Positions 1-13,200 of a stretch of 64,000 bases of DNA are shown piece after piece; position 1 is the first letter of the stretch; each line of letters starts with the position of its first letter. The position numbers were made by a program, and so were the translations under genes. Below the pieces are notes generated by a model. That model had not been told where the DNA came from and did not search any database. It saw only the letters and a program-made list of their open reading frames with translations. The stretch is from Ilyonectria destructans (lineage: Eukaryota > Ascomycota > Sordariomycetes > Hypocreales > Nectriaceae), in the NCBI GenBank assembly GCA_020740775.1, contig JAHEWK010000011.1, forward strand, positions 1,612,001 through 1,676,000, given 5' to 3'.

Positions 1-468
1 AAAGTCAATTTTTTTTCAGACGGAAAACAGTACATGAACATCTGAACAAAGAGCCACAATGGATCCAAGCACACTCGTTCAAGAATTTCTCCCTGATTCT
101 CTATTGTTCAGCTTTCACAGTAGTTGCAGTAGCTTGCATGTTTATTTGGACGTGACTCTTTGATAAAAAGAATTGTTTATGACACATGTGCGGCAGTCAA
201 CAGAACCTCAACTTCAAAGACGATGTACTTGGAAACAATCGCTAGCAGCTCAAATGCACAAAGAAAGCCACGGTATAGTTCCCAAAACCAGGCAGAATAA
301 ATCCATATTTGACTGCTTCTGTGTGCTCGTGATCCCATTACGCCTATTCCCGAGTCCGAAATCATGGACTAAGATACAACCCTGTATAATCTCCCAAAAC
401 ATACATACGGATGATGAAAAATTTCAATAGCCTGCCTTGCGCTGATCGGTTCACACTAAGCATTAGCC
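1..468. other. Intergenic, no gene seen
   Basis: No reading frame here has coding character; the longest are 62-85 codons with no recognisable motif. The stretch lies past the stop codon of the hemerythrin-like gene and probably holds its 3' UTR plus flanking DNA. Confidence 0.6.
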
Positions 469-1499
469 TCAAACATTCCGCAACGCATATAACTCTTGTG
501 GCTGTCCTTGAGCATCACAGCTAGAAAACTTCCACCAAGCGCCGTACCACGACCCAGCAATGTTTGTCATGCCCCATTTCACGGGGGCAGGCATGGGCGG
601 CCAGTTGGCCCAGAGGCCGTCCTCAGCAGTGTGATCGAGATTCAGCAGGAAAAAGGGTACGACGTCAAGCATACCGGCCTTGGTGACCGTCTTCTTGCCC
701 CAGATCTTGAAAGTCTCGGAAGCGACAGCTGCCTCGGGGGTATCAACTTTAGGCGCCTTGGGGTGGTCGGCGAATGCGGCGATGGTGGCAATCTCGCTGT
801 GGAAGTGGTTCTCAAAGTTGTCCTTGAAGGAGTCCATGATGCTGATGAGCTTCACGGAGTCGAGAGAAGTAGGCGAGTCGAGGGTATCGAGGTAGGTGTT
901 GAATTCAGCAAGGCCAGTGAGGAAGGATTCTGTAAAAATGACATGATGTTAGTTGTCACGCTTGTAAAAGAACGTATGGGAATAATAGCGTACCGTGCTC
1001 CTCGTGAGTTCCGGTCCAGACAGGATCATCACCCAGCAGGTCCTGGACCTTGGGGAACAAATTATCCTCCTCATCATCGTGGTGCGACTTGACGAAGCGG
1101 AACCATGTCTGCGAGTATCCAATAAAGGCGGCCTTGTCGGCGTCTTGAATGTGCGGGGCCTGGAGGTAGATGGTGTTGAAGCCACGGATGATGGCGTTGT
1201 GCAGAAGGCACATGTGGGTTGCACCGGTCGTGAAGAGATCGGTCTGTGAAATAGGGCCATCTTGATTAGTCCACATTCGGTACATATATTTGTATCTCCA
1301 TTGCAAAAGATAGAATCGTGGCATCATGAGAACTCACCTTCTTGGTCTGGTACTGGGGCGTGATGACAAGCTTCATGGGCCCATCGGCCCACTGCTTGGT
1401 TGGGGCTGTCGACGTCATGACGTACGGCGAACGGTTCAAGAACAAAGCTGCGATGATGGCTTGTATGGCAAAGAAAATCACGATGCGTATGCGAGACAT
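469..1499 (-). CDS. Hemerythrin-like domain protein with N-terminal membrane anchor
   Basis: Three exons: 1499-1338, 1243-994 and 929-469, giving 290 aa with both junctions in phase. The start is the ATG at 1499, which opens a short hydrophobic segment (about residues 4-21) that could be a signal anchor. The hemerythrin/HHE four-helix signature is visible: H69, H108/H109 followed by D-D-E-E (E113), H134-x-x-H137 and H179-x-H181-S-E183. These are the expected di-iron ligands. The family binds two irons and is linked to oxygen, NO or iron handling; fungal members are mostly uncharacterised. The first intron has a consensus GTGAGT donor and the last acceptor follows a T-run. It stands alone, with no partner genes. 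The family call is firm; the substrate is unknown. Confidence 0.85.
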
Positions 1500-2236
1500 G
1501 GCAACAACGGAAGAAGAGGAAAAGAAAAGAAGGAAAGCGAATGAGGCGGACCAGATATATCGGCAGAGAGGGGCAGACACCAACAGCCACTGTAACAACA
1601 GGCGGTGGTTCGATTCGCAGCTGCCCGGAGCTCGTCATGTAACTCTCCAGTCTCACACAGGCTTAGCTTGGCTTCAAGCTGGGCCCTTCACACGCGTGGA
1701 GCTGGTGTGGGACGAGGGACCAGGGTCTCTCAGGGTCTCTGGCTGATTAAAAGCGGCTCGGTGATTGGCACGCACAGTCCAGAGCATGCAAGAACCCGGA
1801 CTCTGGCGGACTTTGCAGGCCAAAAGGCTCCGAGAAGACCCAGAAGACGGACGCTAATTGACCCGCCATCCGAGGGTGTTCGGGAGCTCGTGGGGCCGTT
1901 GCATGGCATCATACCAATTAGCTACTGGGTTCCAATGTACCGCAAGGATGTAGACACATGTTATATAAGTGAATCGTTTTCAATACCGGCTCTTTTTTAC
2001 CACACAAACGTAGGTAGACAAATCAGACCAGACCAGGCTTGGTCTAGGTGACACTTGTTGATACACTGACAGCCATAATGACCCCAGAAGCTATCTCCAG
2101 TTGTTTCCCATGAATCGCCGCCACCAGAATTGACAACCCAACCTGCTGTAGAATCTAGACCCAATCTTGCCAACGCCACCCATGACATGTAACAACACAT
2201 GCGATTTACAGATTTATATGGCCTTGCCATAAATTC
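1500..2236. other. Intergenic: promoter of the hemerythrin gene and 3' flank of the ZIP gene
   Basis: No coding frame is supported. A TATATC element lies about 55 bases upstream of the hemerythrin start on the minus strand. A 10-base direct repeat (CAGGGTCTCT, twice) lies near 1722-1741. Confidence 0.5.
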
Positions 2237-3699
2237 TTAAGCAAAAGCGCCGACCAAAGCCATCAGTATCGAGCCAGCGACCACGCTGAGATATGCTTGT
2301 AACCTTTTCTTGCCCTTCAGCACCTTGTAACTCTTCTCCGTCAAAAAGTCCTCCGCCAGCAGCTGGACCAGGCCGGCGTAGAGCAACAGGCCTGCGGAGA
2401 TGGCGTTCATGAAGCCAACGACCAAAAGTCCCCCCATGCTTTGGGGATCGTACAATCGATGCACAACCAGTCCAATGGCTTGTCCAATAGGTGTGGTAAG
2501 GCCGTAGGCCATGACCATGCACCAGGGACGAATCGATTTGCGAGGGAATTGGATTGCCGCGATCCGACTGCCCAGAGCTAGACCCTCGAAGGTCTGATGG
2601 AAGCCAATAGCAACCAAGAATACCACAAAGGCCGGTCCAGTCGCGACGGAAACGGCCATGCCAATAAACACACTGTGGAAGAGAATCCCGGCCTCAAGAA
2701 GGAGGCACTGCAGCATCATTCGCTTGTTCTCCTCGGGAGTCTTGGGCATCCCAGGCGATATGGGTGTCATGGGTGTCCGGGGCATGTCCTCTGGCTTGAG
2801 GGACGCATACGCACGGCGCTGCGAGTTGTGAGAGGAACCCGGGTCGAGCTCATCCATGTCCAGGTCCAGGTCCGAATCTCCATCATTGAAATCCTCTGTC
2901 AGCTTCATCGTCTCTCCTGCCCTTGGTGTAGATGATGGAAGCGGCGACACGCCCGCAACCAGTCCCTGAGTCTCAATATCATCCAAACAAATGTCGGGTG
3001 GCCTTGACCCAGCCCTGCGCTCCGCCAACCCGATCGTCTCTTGCAGCGTCGCATCGCTATCGGACTCGTCGTGCTCGTCCCACGACGAATGGTTGTGCGC
3101 GTGGGAGTGTCCTGCTCCTCGGGCCGTCAGGTACGACTCGACGCCAACAACAATGATGGCAGCGATCATGGCCACGAAGCCAGGTAAAGGCGGGTAGCCC
3201 TCGTTGAAGAAGTACGGCAGACATGGATCGGTCATCGACTCGAATGCGGTGGGGAGGAGGTGGACGAAAGCCGTTGCGATGAGCACGCCGGTGCCGACAT
3301 GTTGGCAGTAGAAGATGATGGTCCTCTGCCGGCGGCCGGTCGTAGTGCGACGTGATATCAAGGGGAATCCGCAAGCTTGCATGTCCATTAGCATGTGCCG
3401 CCGTGCGCCGGGGGCATTTGCGGAACAGCAACGTACCTAGGGTGCTCAGCACGAGGATGAGAACCAAGGCGAACACGTGCGCCGACGTGTCGTAGGTTCC
3501 CTTGGTTCTTGATCCGCACTGCGGCTTCTCGCCATCCTCTTTTCGTCGCTGAAGCTCGGCGAGAATTAGATGCGTGGGAATGGACGTCCACGACTCTCCT
3601 GGAACAGCCCACCTCGGGTCAGCGAAAGGAGACGGGATGGGGGATTGAGGCGGATGGTTCGGCACACGCACCTCGAGGCTCCTCGTCCGGGGCGCTCAT
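2237..3699 (-). CDS. ZIP-family zinc/iron transporter
   Basis: Exons 3699-3672, 3598-3437 and 3375-2237 give 442 aa. ZIP transporters move Zn2+ or Fe2+ into the cytosol. Eight hydrophobic segments are visible, the first at about residues 50-70. A His-rich cytosolic loop (H-S-H-A-H-N-H, about 153-159) and a long acidic/Ser-rich loop precede the signature helices IV and V, with H297-S-V-F-I-G-M-A and H323-Q-T-F-E-G-L-A-L-G, the metal-binding residues of the pore. The second intron (3436-3376) ends in AAG rather than CAG/TAG, after a GCTAAT branch-like site; the join restores the conserved end of helix I. The first exon is only 28 bases, so the exact start is less certain than the body. It is a plasma-membrane type by similarity; the metal cannot be read from sequence. 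Confidence 0.9.
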
Positions 3700-4934
3700 C
3701 TTGAAGCTGACTGAATCCCTATCTATGCGACGTTGTGGGAGTTCTCATGGCGGATTGAGGACACGATTGCAGCCTTTGCAGGTGAGCCGTCAGGGTTGAA
3801 CTGTGGACACCAGATCGAAACGTTGTTGCGTCACAGCTGGCCGCGGCTGTTTGCAGCGGTGCGCATAATCCTCGGAAGATACCGGGATCTTGAGTTTGTC
3901 ATGGCGGTGGCGCGCGCGTCTCGTTGACAAAAGTTTATGTCAAATTGGCCGTAAATACGAGGGGAGAAAAAGCCACGCGATTGTTGACGGTCTCTATTAC
4001 CACCAAAAATCGACATCTTCAAAGTTGGCCAATATGTCAACGTACGGCGCATGCATGACGCCACCCCGGAGTGAATGAGGACCCGTGTGGCCGCTGGATG
4101 ATCACCCATCAGGAGGGGCCCTCTAACCCCCATTCCCGTTGGAGCGTTGGAGGGGCCAGGGTGTTGTCTCATGGTCATGGTTTCAGCGTATGGCTGTCTT
4201 TCCCTGATATATATTTCTTCGTTTGAGGCGGTATACCGCCCTGTAATGTTTCCATCACTCGCTTCTATTTAAATAAATCTAGCCCTTCTAAAACTGTCAC
4301 TACCACCATCTTCTTTCGGGGGAACCGTCGCTAATCGGGACCTGCATCTGCCAAACCCCCGGAATCGGTACAAGTCGCCCCGAACGGCCGGTTGCAGCCC
4401 GGAGGAGGATCCCGGCCGCCGTCACCAAGCCCAGCGACATGCTTGGATCTGGATCTGTGGGGGTGGGGAAACGCCGTTACAAACTGCTTCATGGAGAAAG
4501 ACCGTGGAATCACCGGGAGAACACCGCTTCAATGCCGGGTATTGTCAGGCAACTCGCGCTTGATCCCCGGCAAAAGCGCTGTTCAACATCGGGTAGATGC
4601 AACACCAACACCACTCCATCCCCAGATGCCCCAGTCTAAGTCCACGCTTCCCCGGAGGTACCTCCACATTTACAGGCGAACCACGCGAAGCCGCATGTAC
4701 TCGCTTTCACCCGGCCTCCGCAAAAAGTGGACATGGGATGGCAATCGGTGTCGTCTAGGCCGGGTGAATCGCGGTTGGCATTACCCAGTCGGACGAGCCG
4801 TCGACCGGGAGGCGGTTCACGATGTTGGACTCGGGGACTTAAAAGCGTCCTTCTTCCCGGGTTTGGCAGGATGATCTCCCCTCTCCTCATCCCCCTTCTG
4901 GCTCCCTCAGTTCCATAGTGTAACTGCCGTCAAG
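3700..4934. other. Intergenic between the divergent ZIP and beta-glucosidase genes
   Basis: This is a 1.2 kb shared upstream region. It holds a TATATATA-like stretch near 4207 and GC-rich sequence toward the beta-glucosidase start. Frames of 60-160 codons here show no family motif and are not called. Confidence 0.5.
4457..4468 (+). promoter_or_regulatory. Tandem candidate CreA site upstream of beta-glucosidase
   Basis: Two adjacent GTGGGG hexamers match the CreA/Mig1 consensus SYGGRG, about 470 bases before the beta-glucosidase ATG. Tandem CreA sites are typical of carbon-catabolite-repressed glycoside hydrolase promoters. This is a motif match only. Confidence 0.3.
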
Positions 4935-7569
4935 ATGTCTTCCATCGACATTAAAGCCATTCTTTCCACCCTCACCCTTGAGGAGAAGGTGGGTTCACTT
5001 ACTCCCTCGCCTCATACTCATGTTGTTCTACGCTAACATCCTTTTCAGGTCACTCTCCTCGCGGGCAAGGATCTTTGGGAGACCATTCCTATCCCCTCCA
5101 AGGGTGTTCCGGCAGTCAAGCTCTCAGATGGACCTAACGGTGCTCGAGGAGCCGCCTTCACTGGTGGTACCACGGCCGCTTGCTTCCCCGCTGCTAGTGC
5201 GATGGCCGCTACCTTCGATATTAACCTAGCCAAGCGAATTGGTGGTGCCCTAGCTGAGGAGGTTCACTCCAAGGGTGCTCGCTGCCTTCTCGCCCCTACC
5301 ATGTGCCTCCACCGTCATCCCCTGGGTGGTCGCAACTTCGAGTCCTTCTCCGAGGACCCTCTCCTGACGGGCAAGATGGCAGCTCGCGTCGTCGAGGGAC
5401 TCCAGGAGGAAGGCGTCGCTGCCACTGTTAAGCATTTCGCTGTCAACGAGCAGGAGACTGACCGTCTGACTGTCGATGAGACTGTCGACGAGCGAACTCT
5501 TCGAGAGCTCTACCTCCGTCCCTTCGAGATTGCCGTCAAGGAGGCCAAGCCCTGGGCTGTTATGACTGCTTACAACAAGGTCAACGGTCACCATGCCGAC
5601 TCTCACCCCTTCACCCTGAAGCAGGTCCTCCGTGGAGAATGGGGATGGGACGGTCTGGTCATGAGCGACTGGGGTGGTGTGAACTCCACCGCCGAGTCCC
5701 TGGATGCTGGTCTGGACCTTGAGATGCCCGGCCCTACTCGCTGGAGGAAGTACGAGGATGTCATTGCTGCTATCAAGGAGGGCAAGATTACTGAGAAGAC
5801 TATTGATGAGCGAGCTACTCAAGTTCTCATGTTCCTCGAGCGTCTCAAGTGCTTCGAGGATGCCACCATTCCCGCTGAGCAGGCCATTGACAAGCCCGAG
5901 CACCGGGCTCTTATCCGCGAAGCTGGCTCCAAGGGCATTGTTCTTTTGAAGAACGAGGACCAAGTTCTACCTCTGTCCAAGGACAAGGTCAAGGGCAAGA
6001 AGATTGCTCTGCTTGGACACGCCAAGATTGGTCTTGCCCACGGAGGTGGCAGCGCTTCACTCAACGCTCATTATAAGGTTACCCCTTGGGACGCCATGCA
6101 CACTGCCCTTGGCGACAGTGTCGAGTTCTCATATGCTAAGGGTCAGTCTACTTCAAATGCAGCATTTCATTATCGAGTCATCGGCTAATAAGCGAACAGG
6201 AGCCCATACCTTCCGTACTCTCCCTCCCATCCCCGGTGACAATGTCGTCGGTCTCGACGGCAAGCCAGGATACACCTATAAGCTTTACGAGCCCGGCTCT
6301 TCTGAGCCCTATGAGACCCAGCACGGACACCCCGACTCCGATGTTAATGTCCTTAGCAGCTTTGGCTTCACCAACAAGAACGTGTCGCTGGAGGGCACTT
6401 TCACCCCTAAGGAAACCGCCACATACTACTTCACCTGCTCTGGTCTCGGACCCAGCAAGTTGGTCATTGATGACAAGGTTATCTACGAGCAGACTGAGAA
6501 CTGTGGTGACGCTATGGGCTTCCTTTTCGGTGGCGCTCCCGCTCCCGAGATCAAGGTTCCTCTTGAGGCAGGAAAGCAGTACAAGATGCTGATCTTCACG
6601 TCTCCACCCGCTCCTAAGAATGCGAGCGAGGAGGAGGATCTTGGTATCCTTGCAGGACGAGTTGGTCTCCGAATCGGACACATGTCGGAGATCGAGCACG
6701 ATAAGGATCTTCTCGCTGAGGCCATTGAGGTGGCCAAGGCCGCTGATATTGCCGTCATCTTCACCGGCCACGAGCCTTTCTGGGAGACTGAGGGTGAGGA
6801 CCAGCGAAGCTTCAACCTGCCCAAGGACGGCAGCCAGGACCGACTTATCGCCGCTGTTGCCGCTGTTAACCCCAAGACCATCGTTGTTAACTCTACCGGT
6901 GTGGCCGTTGCCATGCCCTGGTGGGGCGAGGTTCAGGGTCTCATCCAGTCCTGGTTCGCCGGCCAGGAGTGCGGTAATTCCATTGCCGACGTCCTGACTG
7001 GAGCTCAGACTCCTGAGGGTCATCTCTCTTGCACGTTCCCCAAGAAGCTTGAGGACTGCCCCGCCCACGGAAACTTCCCCGGCGAGTACGTCGACGGCAA
7101 GCTCAAGGTCACTTATGAGGAGGGCGTCTTTGTCGGTTACCGACACTTTGATCGCCTCTCCGCTGATAAGGTCAACTTCCCCTTCGGATTCGGCCTGTCT
7201 TACACCACATTTGGCTTCTCCAACCTCGAGGTCAAGGAGTCTACCGACAAGTTCGCCGTCAGCGTTAAGGTTGCCAACACTGGCAGCGTCGTCGGTGCTG
7301 TCGCTGTGCAGGTGTACGTTGGCAGCGCCGAGACTGCTGAGGAGAACCCTATTAAGCAGCTTGCCGCTTTCAGCAAGGTGACTGTCAAGCCTGGAGAGAC
7401 CGCCACCGTTGACATTCCTGTCAGCGCTCGCGATTTCTCCTTCTTCGATGTTACTTCACAGAAGTGGGTTGTCAAGGAGGGAGACTACAAGTTTATGATT
7501 GGAAAGTCGGCTACTGATATTGTTGCGGAGTCCACGGTGGCCGTCAAGGGACAGTCTTTTGGCCTTTGA
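4935..7569 (+). CDS. Intracellular GH3 beta-glucosidase with PA14 domain
   Basis: Exons 4935-4988, 5049-6141 and 6200-7569 encode 838 aa, a usual length for GH3 enzymes with an inserted PA14 domain. The family removes terminal beta-D-glucose from cellobiose and other glucosides. The GH3 N-terminal barrel covers about residues 1-230 and carries the nucleophile in the V-M-S-D-W motif (D225). The alpha/beta sandwich follows and is interrupted by PA14 (about 385-545), and a fibronectin-III-like domain closes the protein (about 755-825). The start M-S-S-I-D has no signal peptide, so the enzyme is probably cytosolic and acts on imported sugars. Intron 1 splits the highly conserved L-T-L-E-E-K/V-T-L-L motif. 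Both introns have GT..CAG ends. Codon use is strongly C/T-ending, suggesting high expression. Confidence 0.95.
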
Positions 7570-8337
7570 AGCGTTGCATAATATAGATTAGCGGAATTGA
7601 ATACGAATTAATGATGTATCAAACCTGGCCGGCTGTCGTTGTTTGTTAACTCTAAAATGCCCGCCTGCTTGGCTGCTTGATTTAGGATACTCCTGTGTCG
7701 TGATTTAAGTTCTGTATTGCTTACTCTCGTATTCAAACTCTCTCGGAATCAAGAAATTGTCATGAGTGACGTTATGATTCTGTCATGGAGGTAGTGCACT
7801 TTATTAGAGGTTGTTCTCTGTTCACACACAATCAAGGTAACTATTGTCCTAGTCTTGAAGTAACCCCAACTACGACCCCGAATAAACACCACCATCCCCC
7901 ACAATGAAAAAAAGTCACATGCCACTTGTTTGATCTTGGATGCATATTCCCCGTGGTTTTGAAACTGATAACTGGGTTCTATTGTACAAACACATCAGGT
8001 GATAAACAATGGTCCAACCATAATTCAACTACTCCTACCCTACACGATGTGACGACGCATCCGGATCAGACTGGAAGCTTCTCACTTTCAGCCTCGTGAA
8101 GCTGGTGGTGCACAGACCAACGCGGGCCAATTACCAGGTCGCTGCGGGGTCGACCATCGAATGAGCTAGAAATCAGCTCTGGCCCTTTTCTTCCCCACCA
8201 CGCAATTCCTAAGGCGACGACTGATCTCCTTCACAATCCAGAGACACTGAACTCTGAACAAACCGCACACTTTTTCCCTCGACGATACTGATTCTGCCGC
8301 TACCGACCCGTTCGAAACTCCACAAGCGACCTACGTC
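7570..8337. other. Intergenic between beta-glucosidase and STI1
   Basis: It contains the 3' UTR of the beta-glucosidase and the promoter and leader of STI1. No gene is seen. Confidence 0.5.
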
Positions 8338-10286
8338 ATGTCTTCCGCAGACGAGCTCAAGGCTCTGGGCAACAAGGCTATTGCCGAGAAGAACTTCGAC
8401 GAGGCTGTGTATGTTTAGGCGGGACACCTCCAGGATGGACTGCGAAGGAGAAAGCTAACAGTTGCGTAGCGACAAGTTCACCCAGGCCATCGCCCTGCAA
8501 CCCGAGAACCACATCCTCTTCAGCAACCGATCTGCAGCCTACGCCTCCAAGAAGGACTGGACAAATGCTCTTCAGGATGCTGAGCAAACGACACAGATTA
8601 AGCCCGACTGGGCCAAGGGCTGGGGACGAAAAGGTGCTGCCCTGCACGGAAAGGGTGACCTGCTCGGGGCCAATGATGCGTACGAGGAGGGTCTGAAGCT
8701 CGATGCCAACAACGCTCAGCTTAAGAACGGCCTGGCCTCGGTCCAGAAGGCCATGGAGGCCGAAGTTGGTGGTTTGTGTTCCTCGACCGAGTCTACAGAG
8801 AGCTTTGATTACTGACAGATCACATAGGCGGCGTTCCCGGCAACGGAGCTGACCCCATGGGCGGCCTCGGCCAGATGTTCAACGATCCCAACCTGATCCA
8901 GAAGCTCGCTTCGAACCCCAAGACCAGCTCGTTCCTCGGCGACCCCGCCTTCATGGCGAAGCTCCAGGCTGTGAAGAACAACCCTCAAGACGGTGAGATG
9001 CTCTTCTCCGACCCACGGATGTTGACGGTGATGGGTGTGTTGATGGGCGTGGATATGGAGCTCAGGGAGAGCGACCCGAACGCTCCCCAGGACTCGCCGA
9101 TGCCCGATGCCCCCTCCGAGCCCAAGAGGCCCGAGCCGACCCAGAGGGCCCCCGCTCCTGAACCCCGGGTTGTGGAGGAGGTGGAAGAGGAGGTGGATGA
9201 GGAGGCTCTTGAGAAGAAGAAGGCCAAGGAGGCCGCCGACAAGGAGAAGGCGCTGGGAACCGAGAACTATAAGAAGCGCAACTTTGACGACGCTATTGCG
9301 CACTACGCCAAGGCGTGGGAACTGTACAAGGACATCACCTACCTGAACAACCTGGGCGCCGCCTACTTTGAGAAGGGAGACTTTGACAAGTGTATCGAGT
9401 CATGCACCCAGGCTATTGAGGAGGGTCGCGAGATCTATGCTGACTTCAAGGTCATCGCAAAGAGCTACGCCCGTATCGGAACTGCCTACGAGCGCAAGGG
9501 AGATCTGGCTCTGGCCGTGGAAAACTACAACAAGTCCCTGACGGAACACCGCACACCCGAGGTCCTTAACAAGCTCCGCGCTGCCGAGCGAGCTAAGACT
9601 GAGGCTGCGCACACGGCTTACATCGACCCTGCCAAGGCTGAGGAGGCCCGTGAGGAGGGAAACAAGAAGTTCAAGGAGATGGACTTCCCCGGCGCTGTTG
9701 CGGCGTACTCGGAGATGATCAAGCGAGCCCCTCAGGATCCCCGAGGCTACAGCAACCGAGCCGCGGCCTTTGTCAAGCTCTTCGAGTTCCCCAGCGCGGT
9801 GGATGACTGCAACGCCGCTATCAAGCAGGATCCTTCCTTCATCCGAGCGTACATCCGCAAGGCTCAAGCTTACTTCGGCATGCGCAAGTACTCGGACTGC
9901 GTGGATGCCTGCACTGAGGCACAGGAGGTTGACCAGGAGCACCACAACGGTGCCAACGCCCGGGAGATTGAGGGACAGCAGCAGAAGGCTTTCTCGGCCA
10001 TGTACTCTGCCCGTGACAACGAGACGGAGGAGCAGACTCGGGAGCGATTGATGAACGACCCCGAGGTGAGTTTTACCACTGTCTTGCAATGTAATGACAA
10101 GAACATTCTTACTAACATTGTCCCCTCACCTAGATTATGAGTGTTATGCAAGACCCCGTGATGCAGTCAATTCTGCAGCAGGCTCAGTCTGACCCTGCTG
10201 CTCTCCAGGAGCACATGAGAAACCCCCAGGTGCGGTCCAAGATCCAGAAGCTGATGGCTGCTGGTGTGATCCGGGTTGGCCGATAA
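8338..10286 (+). CDS. sti1: Hsp70/Hsp90 organising co-chaperone Sti1 (Hop)
   Basis: Four exons (8338-8408, 8470-8771, 8828-10065, 10134-10286) encode 587 aa, the normal size for Sti1/Hop. The protein bridges Hsp70 and Hsp90 in the cytosol and passes clients between them. The layout is TPR1 (about 4-105), a first DP/STI1 repeat (about 133-175, with D-P-x-M and N-P-x-L motifs), an acidic/Pro linker, TPR2A (about 255-370), TPR2B (about 395-505), and a C-terminal DP repeat (D-P-E-I-M-S-V-M-Q-D-P). Introns 1 and 2 are short; the first donor (GTATGT) was chosen because it gives E-A-V-D-K-F, conserved in TPR1. The last exon completes the DP repeat, which is lost if the reading frame runs through the intron. 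Confidence 0.95.
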
Positions 10287-13200
10287 ATGGCAGCTGGCGG
10301 AGACTTTGCCTTTTCATGGTTGGAAACGAGTGAAGGGAAATAGCGAGGATGGGTCTTTGAAGGCGCTTCCGCGGAGTTGTACGGGAAACGAGGGACGTGG
10401 ATTTTTGTGAGATTACGAGTTGAAATTGGCGAACCTCTGAGAATCCTTGGCGTGTACATAATAACAGGTGGATGGTTGCTAATGAGAAATGAACCCATTC
10501 AAGCCACGGCAACATTTACGCAACATTGTGTGTGTGGATGCGGCGCCGGATGGAGGCCTCGTACCACGCGGCAAGAGGCCGCGGACGTCTCCGATGGTGC
10601 TGCATATGTAAGGTACGGTACAGAACTGACTATGCCTCGCGTCTTGCCTTAGTGTCGCGTAGTGGTTGGCAATGGTTTGTGGGTATCAGACGCCGCTGAT
10701 GCTGAAATGGGGCGGAAAAAGAGGAATGGCACCGTTTCTGCCGTCGGCCAAATTGGGAGATGCAGAGTCTATTAGTCTGTACAACTAACTTGGAATGGAT
10801 GCGGAGGTACAGATACGTATAGGCCCATTCAGGTACTTGTGTAGCGACTCCAGTTAGTAATGGGCGGTGGATAGATACAATGGATAAAACGGAGGCATCC
10901 GCGTGTAAGTAGCGGGAGTTGAGGTGTGCCTTTCGGTTATGCGCTATGACGTGGAGTCCAGGTCGGGGAGCCGGTTACAAAAGAACAATGCACATAGGAG
11001 CAAAGACCTAGCGGGATGTACGTTATCGGATTCAAAAGGAGCAACAAGCAGCAATAGTCAAGGTCATACCCGGGGTGTTTACGATGTGAACGACACGTGG
11101 AGGGCACGAGGACGGCAGCGCGGAGACGCAGGGGCAGAACGTGGGAGAACGTGGACGACACGTTTGAAAAGCCACGAGGAAGAGGGCGAGGCAACAGCGC
11201 CAGCGCCAACGCTAAAGGCGATGCAAGACGACGAGAACAGAAGATATGGAGACAATGCCCCACGGAAGCAAAAAGAAAGGACCGAAGAAAAAAAAAACTA
11301 AATAAAAAGATACCGGTCTGGGGAATGAGGTGACATGCTGCCAAGCCGCGCCGTTGTCGAACCGAAAGAAAACATGCTACTTTTACTTCAGAGTAGGTAG
11401 TCGAGAATAGTCGACAAATCGCGGGGCAGGGTTGGTCATGGGAAGCAGGGCAAAAAGGACGACTGTGCATGTCCCATCTGCGCTTGACATGGGAACATCT
11501 GCGCATCGGTGCATCACCAGCATCGCGACAATGCCCGGCACTTGGCCGCAAGAGGGAGTGACTCAGGGCAAGTGAGTGGAGATGGCGTCGCCCAAGGCGG
11601 TTTTTTGCTTCTGCTTTGAAGCCTGCGACTGCAACGGCTGATGAGTCCACTTTCCTGAAGAAGCGACAAGTCGTCTTGTCGGGGCTGGCGTCTTTCTGCA
11701 TCCTGCTCGTCCCGCTCCATGTTTTCTTTTTCGCCCATTTTGCTCTGCGGGCTGGACACCACCCCGCTTCAGAAATGCGTCCCGGGCGTCCAACCAACCC
11801 GAGGTGTGTAACACGCTCCCAACGCACGCGGCGGCGTGGCGGCGGGTATTTGGGCTCGCCGTCGACTGATCATTGATGGGCTCGACCGGCTGCGGGCCTC
11901 TGCCAATATGAGGCAGGCTAGCAGAAGCGAGGGCAATGGCATTGAAGACGGGTAGGGGAAAAAGCAAAAGGATGCGTGTTTCCCAAAGCAAAAAGAAAAG
12001 AAAAAACTACTACGCTGTAAAGCCAAAGTCGGCAGTAACGGGGCGATGTGACACCGGCCCATGAGGATGGGATAGTGGCATCGGCCGGCGGAGGCTGGTC
12101 AGCAACGAATCCGTCTGGCTCCATCTCGCCTGACAAGCGACAACAAGCGACAACCAGAGACGAATAGAGATCGAGATCGTCGGTGATGAAACAGTCGTGG
12201 AGGACTGGAGGTTCGGACGTTACAGCAGGACGTAGCAGGCGGCGACGCCGTGGAATAGTGAATTACGACATGTGCTTTTTTGGGCTTGCTTTCTTTCTTT
12301 TTAGTTTCATTATCTTCAGCAGTCTTCGGCAGTCCTCACACCCCCTTCGTCGGGACGCGGTGGGGTGGACAAAGCTGTCCTTTTCAAGGGCGGTACTATA
12401 TACGTCACATAGTACAAAGTCGACGGGCTGGGGTTAGAGGAAGGGGATGCCAAGGGGCTACGGGATACGATTCTGCATTTGCGTTGAAGATAATCCCTGA
12501 CTGCAGCGGTGTCACTGATGGCGACACTGGCACTGACAGTCGATGAGATGAGATGCCATGGGACGTTTGATTCCGATTTATCACAAAACGACTTGTTCTC
12601 TGGAGTCTAGGCCCGGGGGCTCGCAGGATGACGAAGGAGAGTGGATGGATGGACGATACTGGGGTTGAAGCACGATGCTCTTCCAGGCCCCATCCTTGCT
12701 CGAGCTCTGACTTGAGGCCACGAGATGCCACAGAAGGAAGGAAGCCTTGGAACCATCGTCATATTCTGCAACAGCCGCCGCCCACGCTCGGGGACGCGGC
12801 GTCGTCGAGCTTTGAGGCTCCGAGGCTGTGGCTGCGAAGCTCGTGCCAGCGGAGGTCCCGGCCGGCGCCGCCTCCGGCACCACACCCGGGCGTGTTCCGA
12901 CGAACGTCAACCCGTGTTGGTGTTGGTGTTGGGACGAGTGGCAGGAGCTCGCCGGAGCGTTGGTCCTGGCGCCCCTGGCCCATCGGACCTGCGGAAAATA
13001 TTTGGGATTTTCGTTCGGTGCTTAAGTGCGTGTGTGTCCGTGTGTTGGTTTGGACCTTCAGCGGGATGGGAGAGTGAGAGACCGTTGCTAGGATGGACCA
13101 GCTACGGAATCCCTGGAGGCGTGACAGAAGCCGGGACGGGAAACCCGGAGAGGCAAGCCTTCTGTCTGTAACCAGGGATCAATACAACTGAGCTCAAGTT

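Noticed and set aside
1600..1625. tRNA B-box-like GGTTCGATTCG
   Set aside because: No A-box at the right distance and no cloverleaf can be drawn around it.
6178..7146. 322-codon frame antisense to the beta-glucosidase
   Set aside because: Shadow of a highly expressed, codon-biased gene on the other strand.
10937..11827. 296-codon minus-strand open frame in the gene desert
   Set aside because: Composition is Arg/Ser/Leu/Cys-rich with no domain, no fungal-style start context and overlapping frames on the other strand; it looks like chance in GC-rich DNA.
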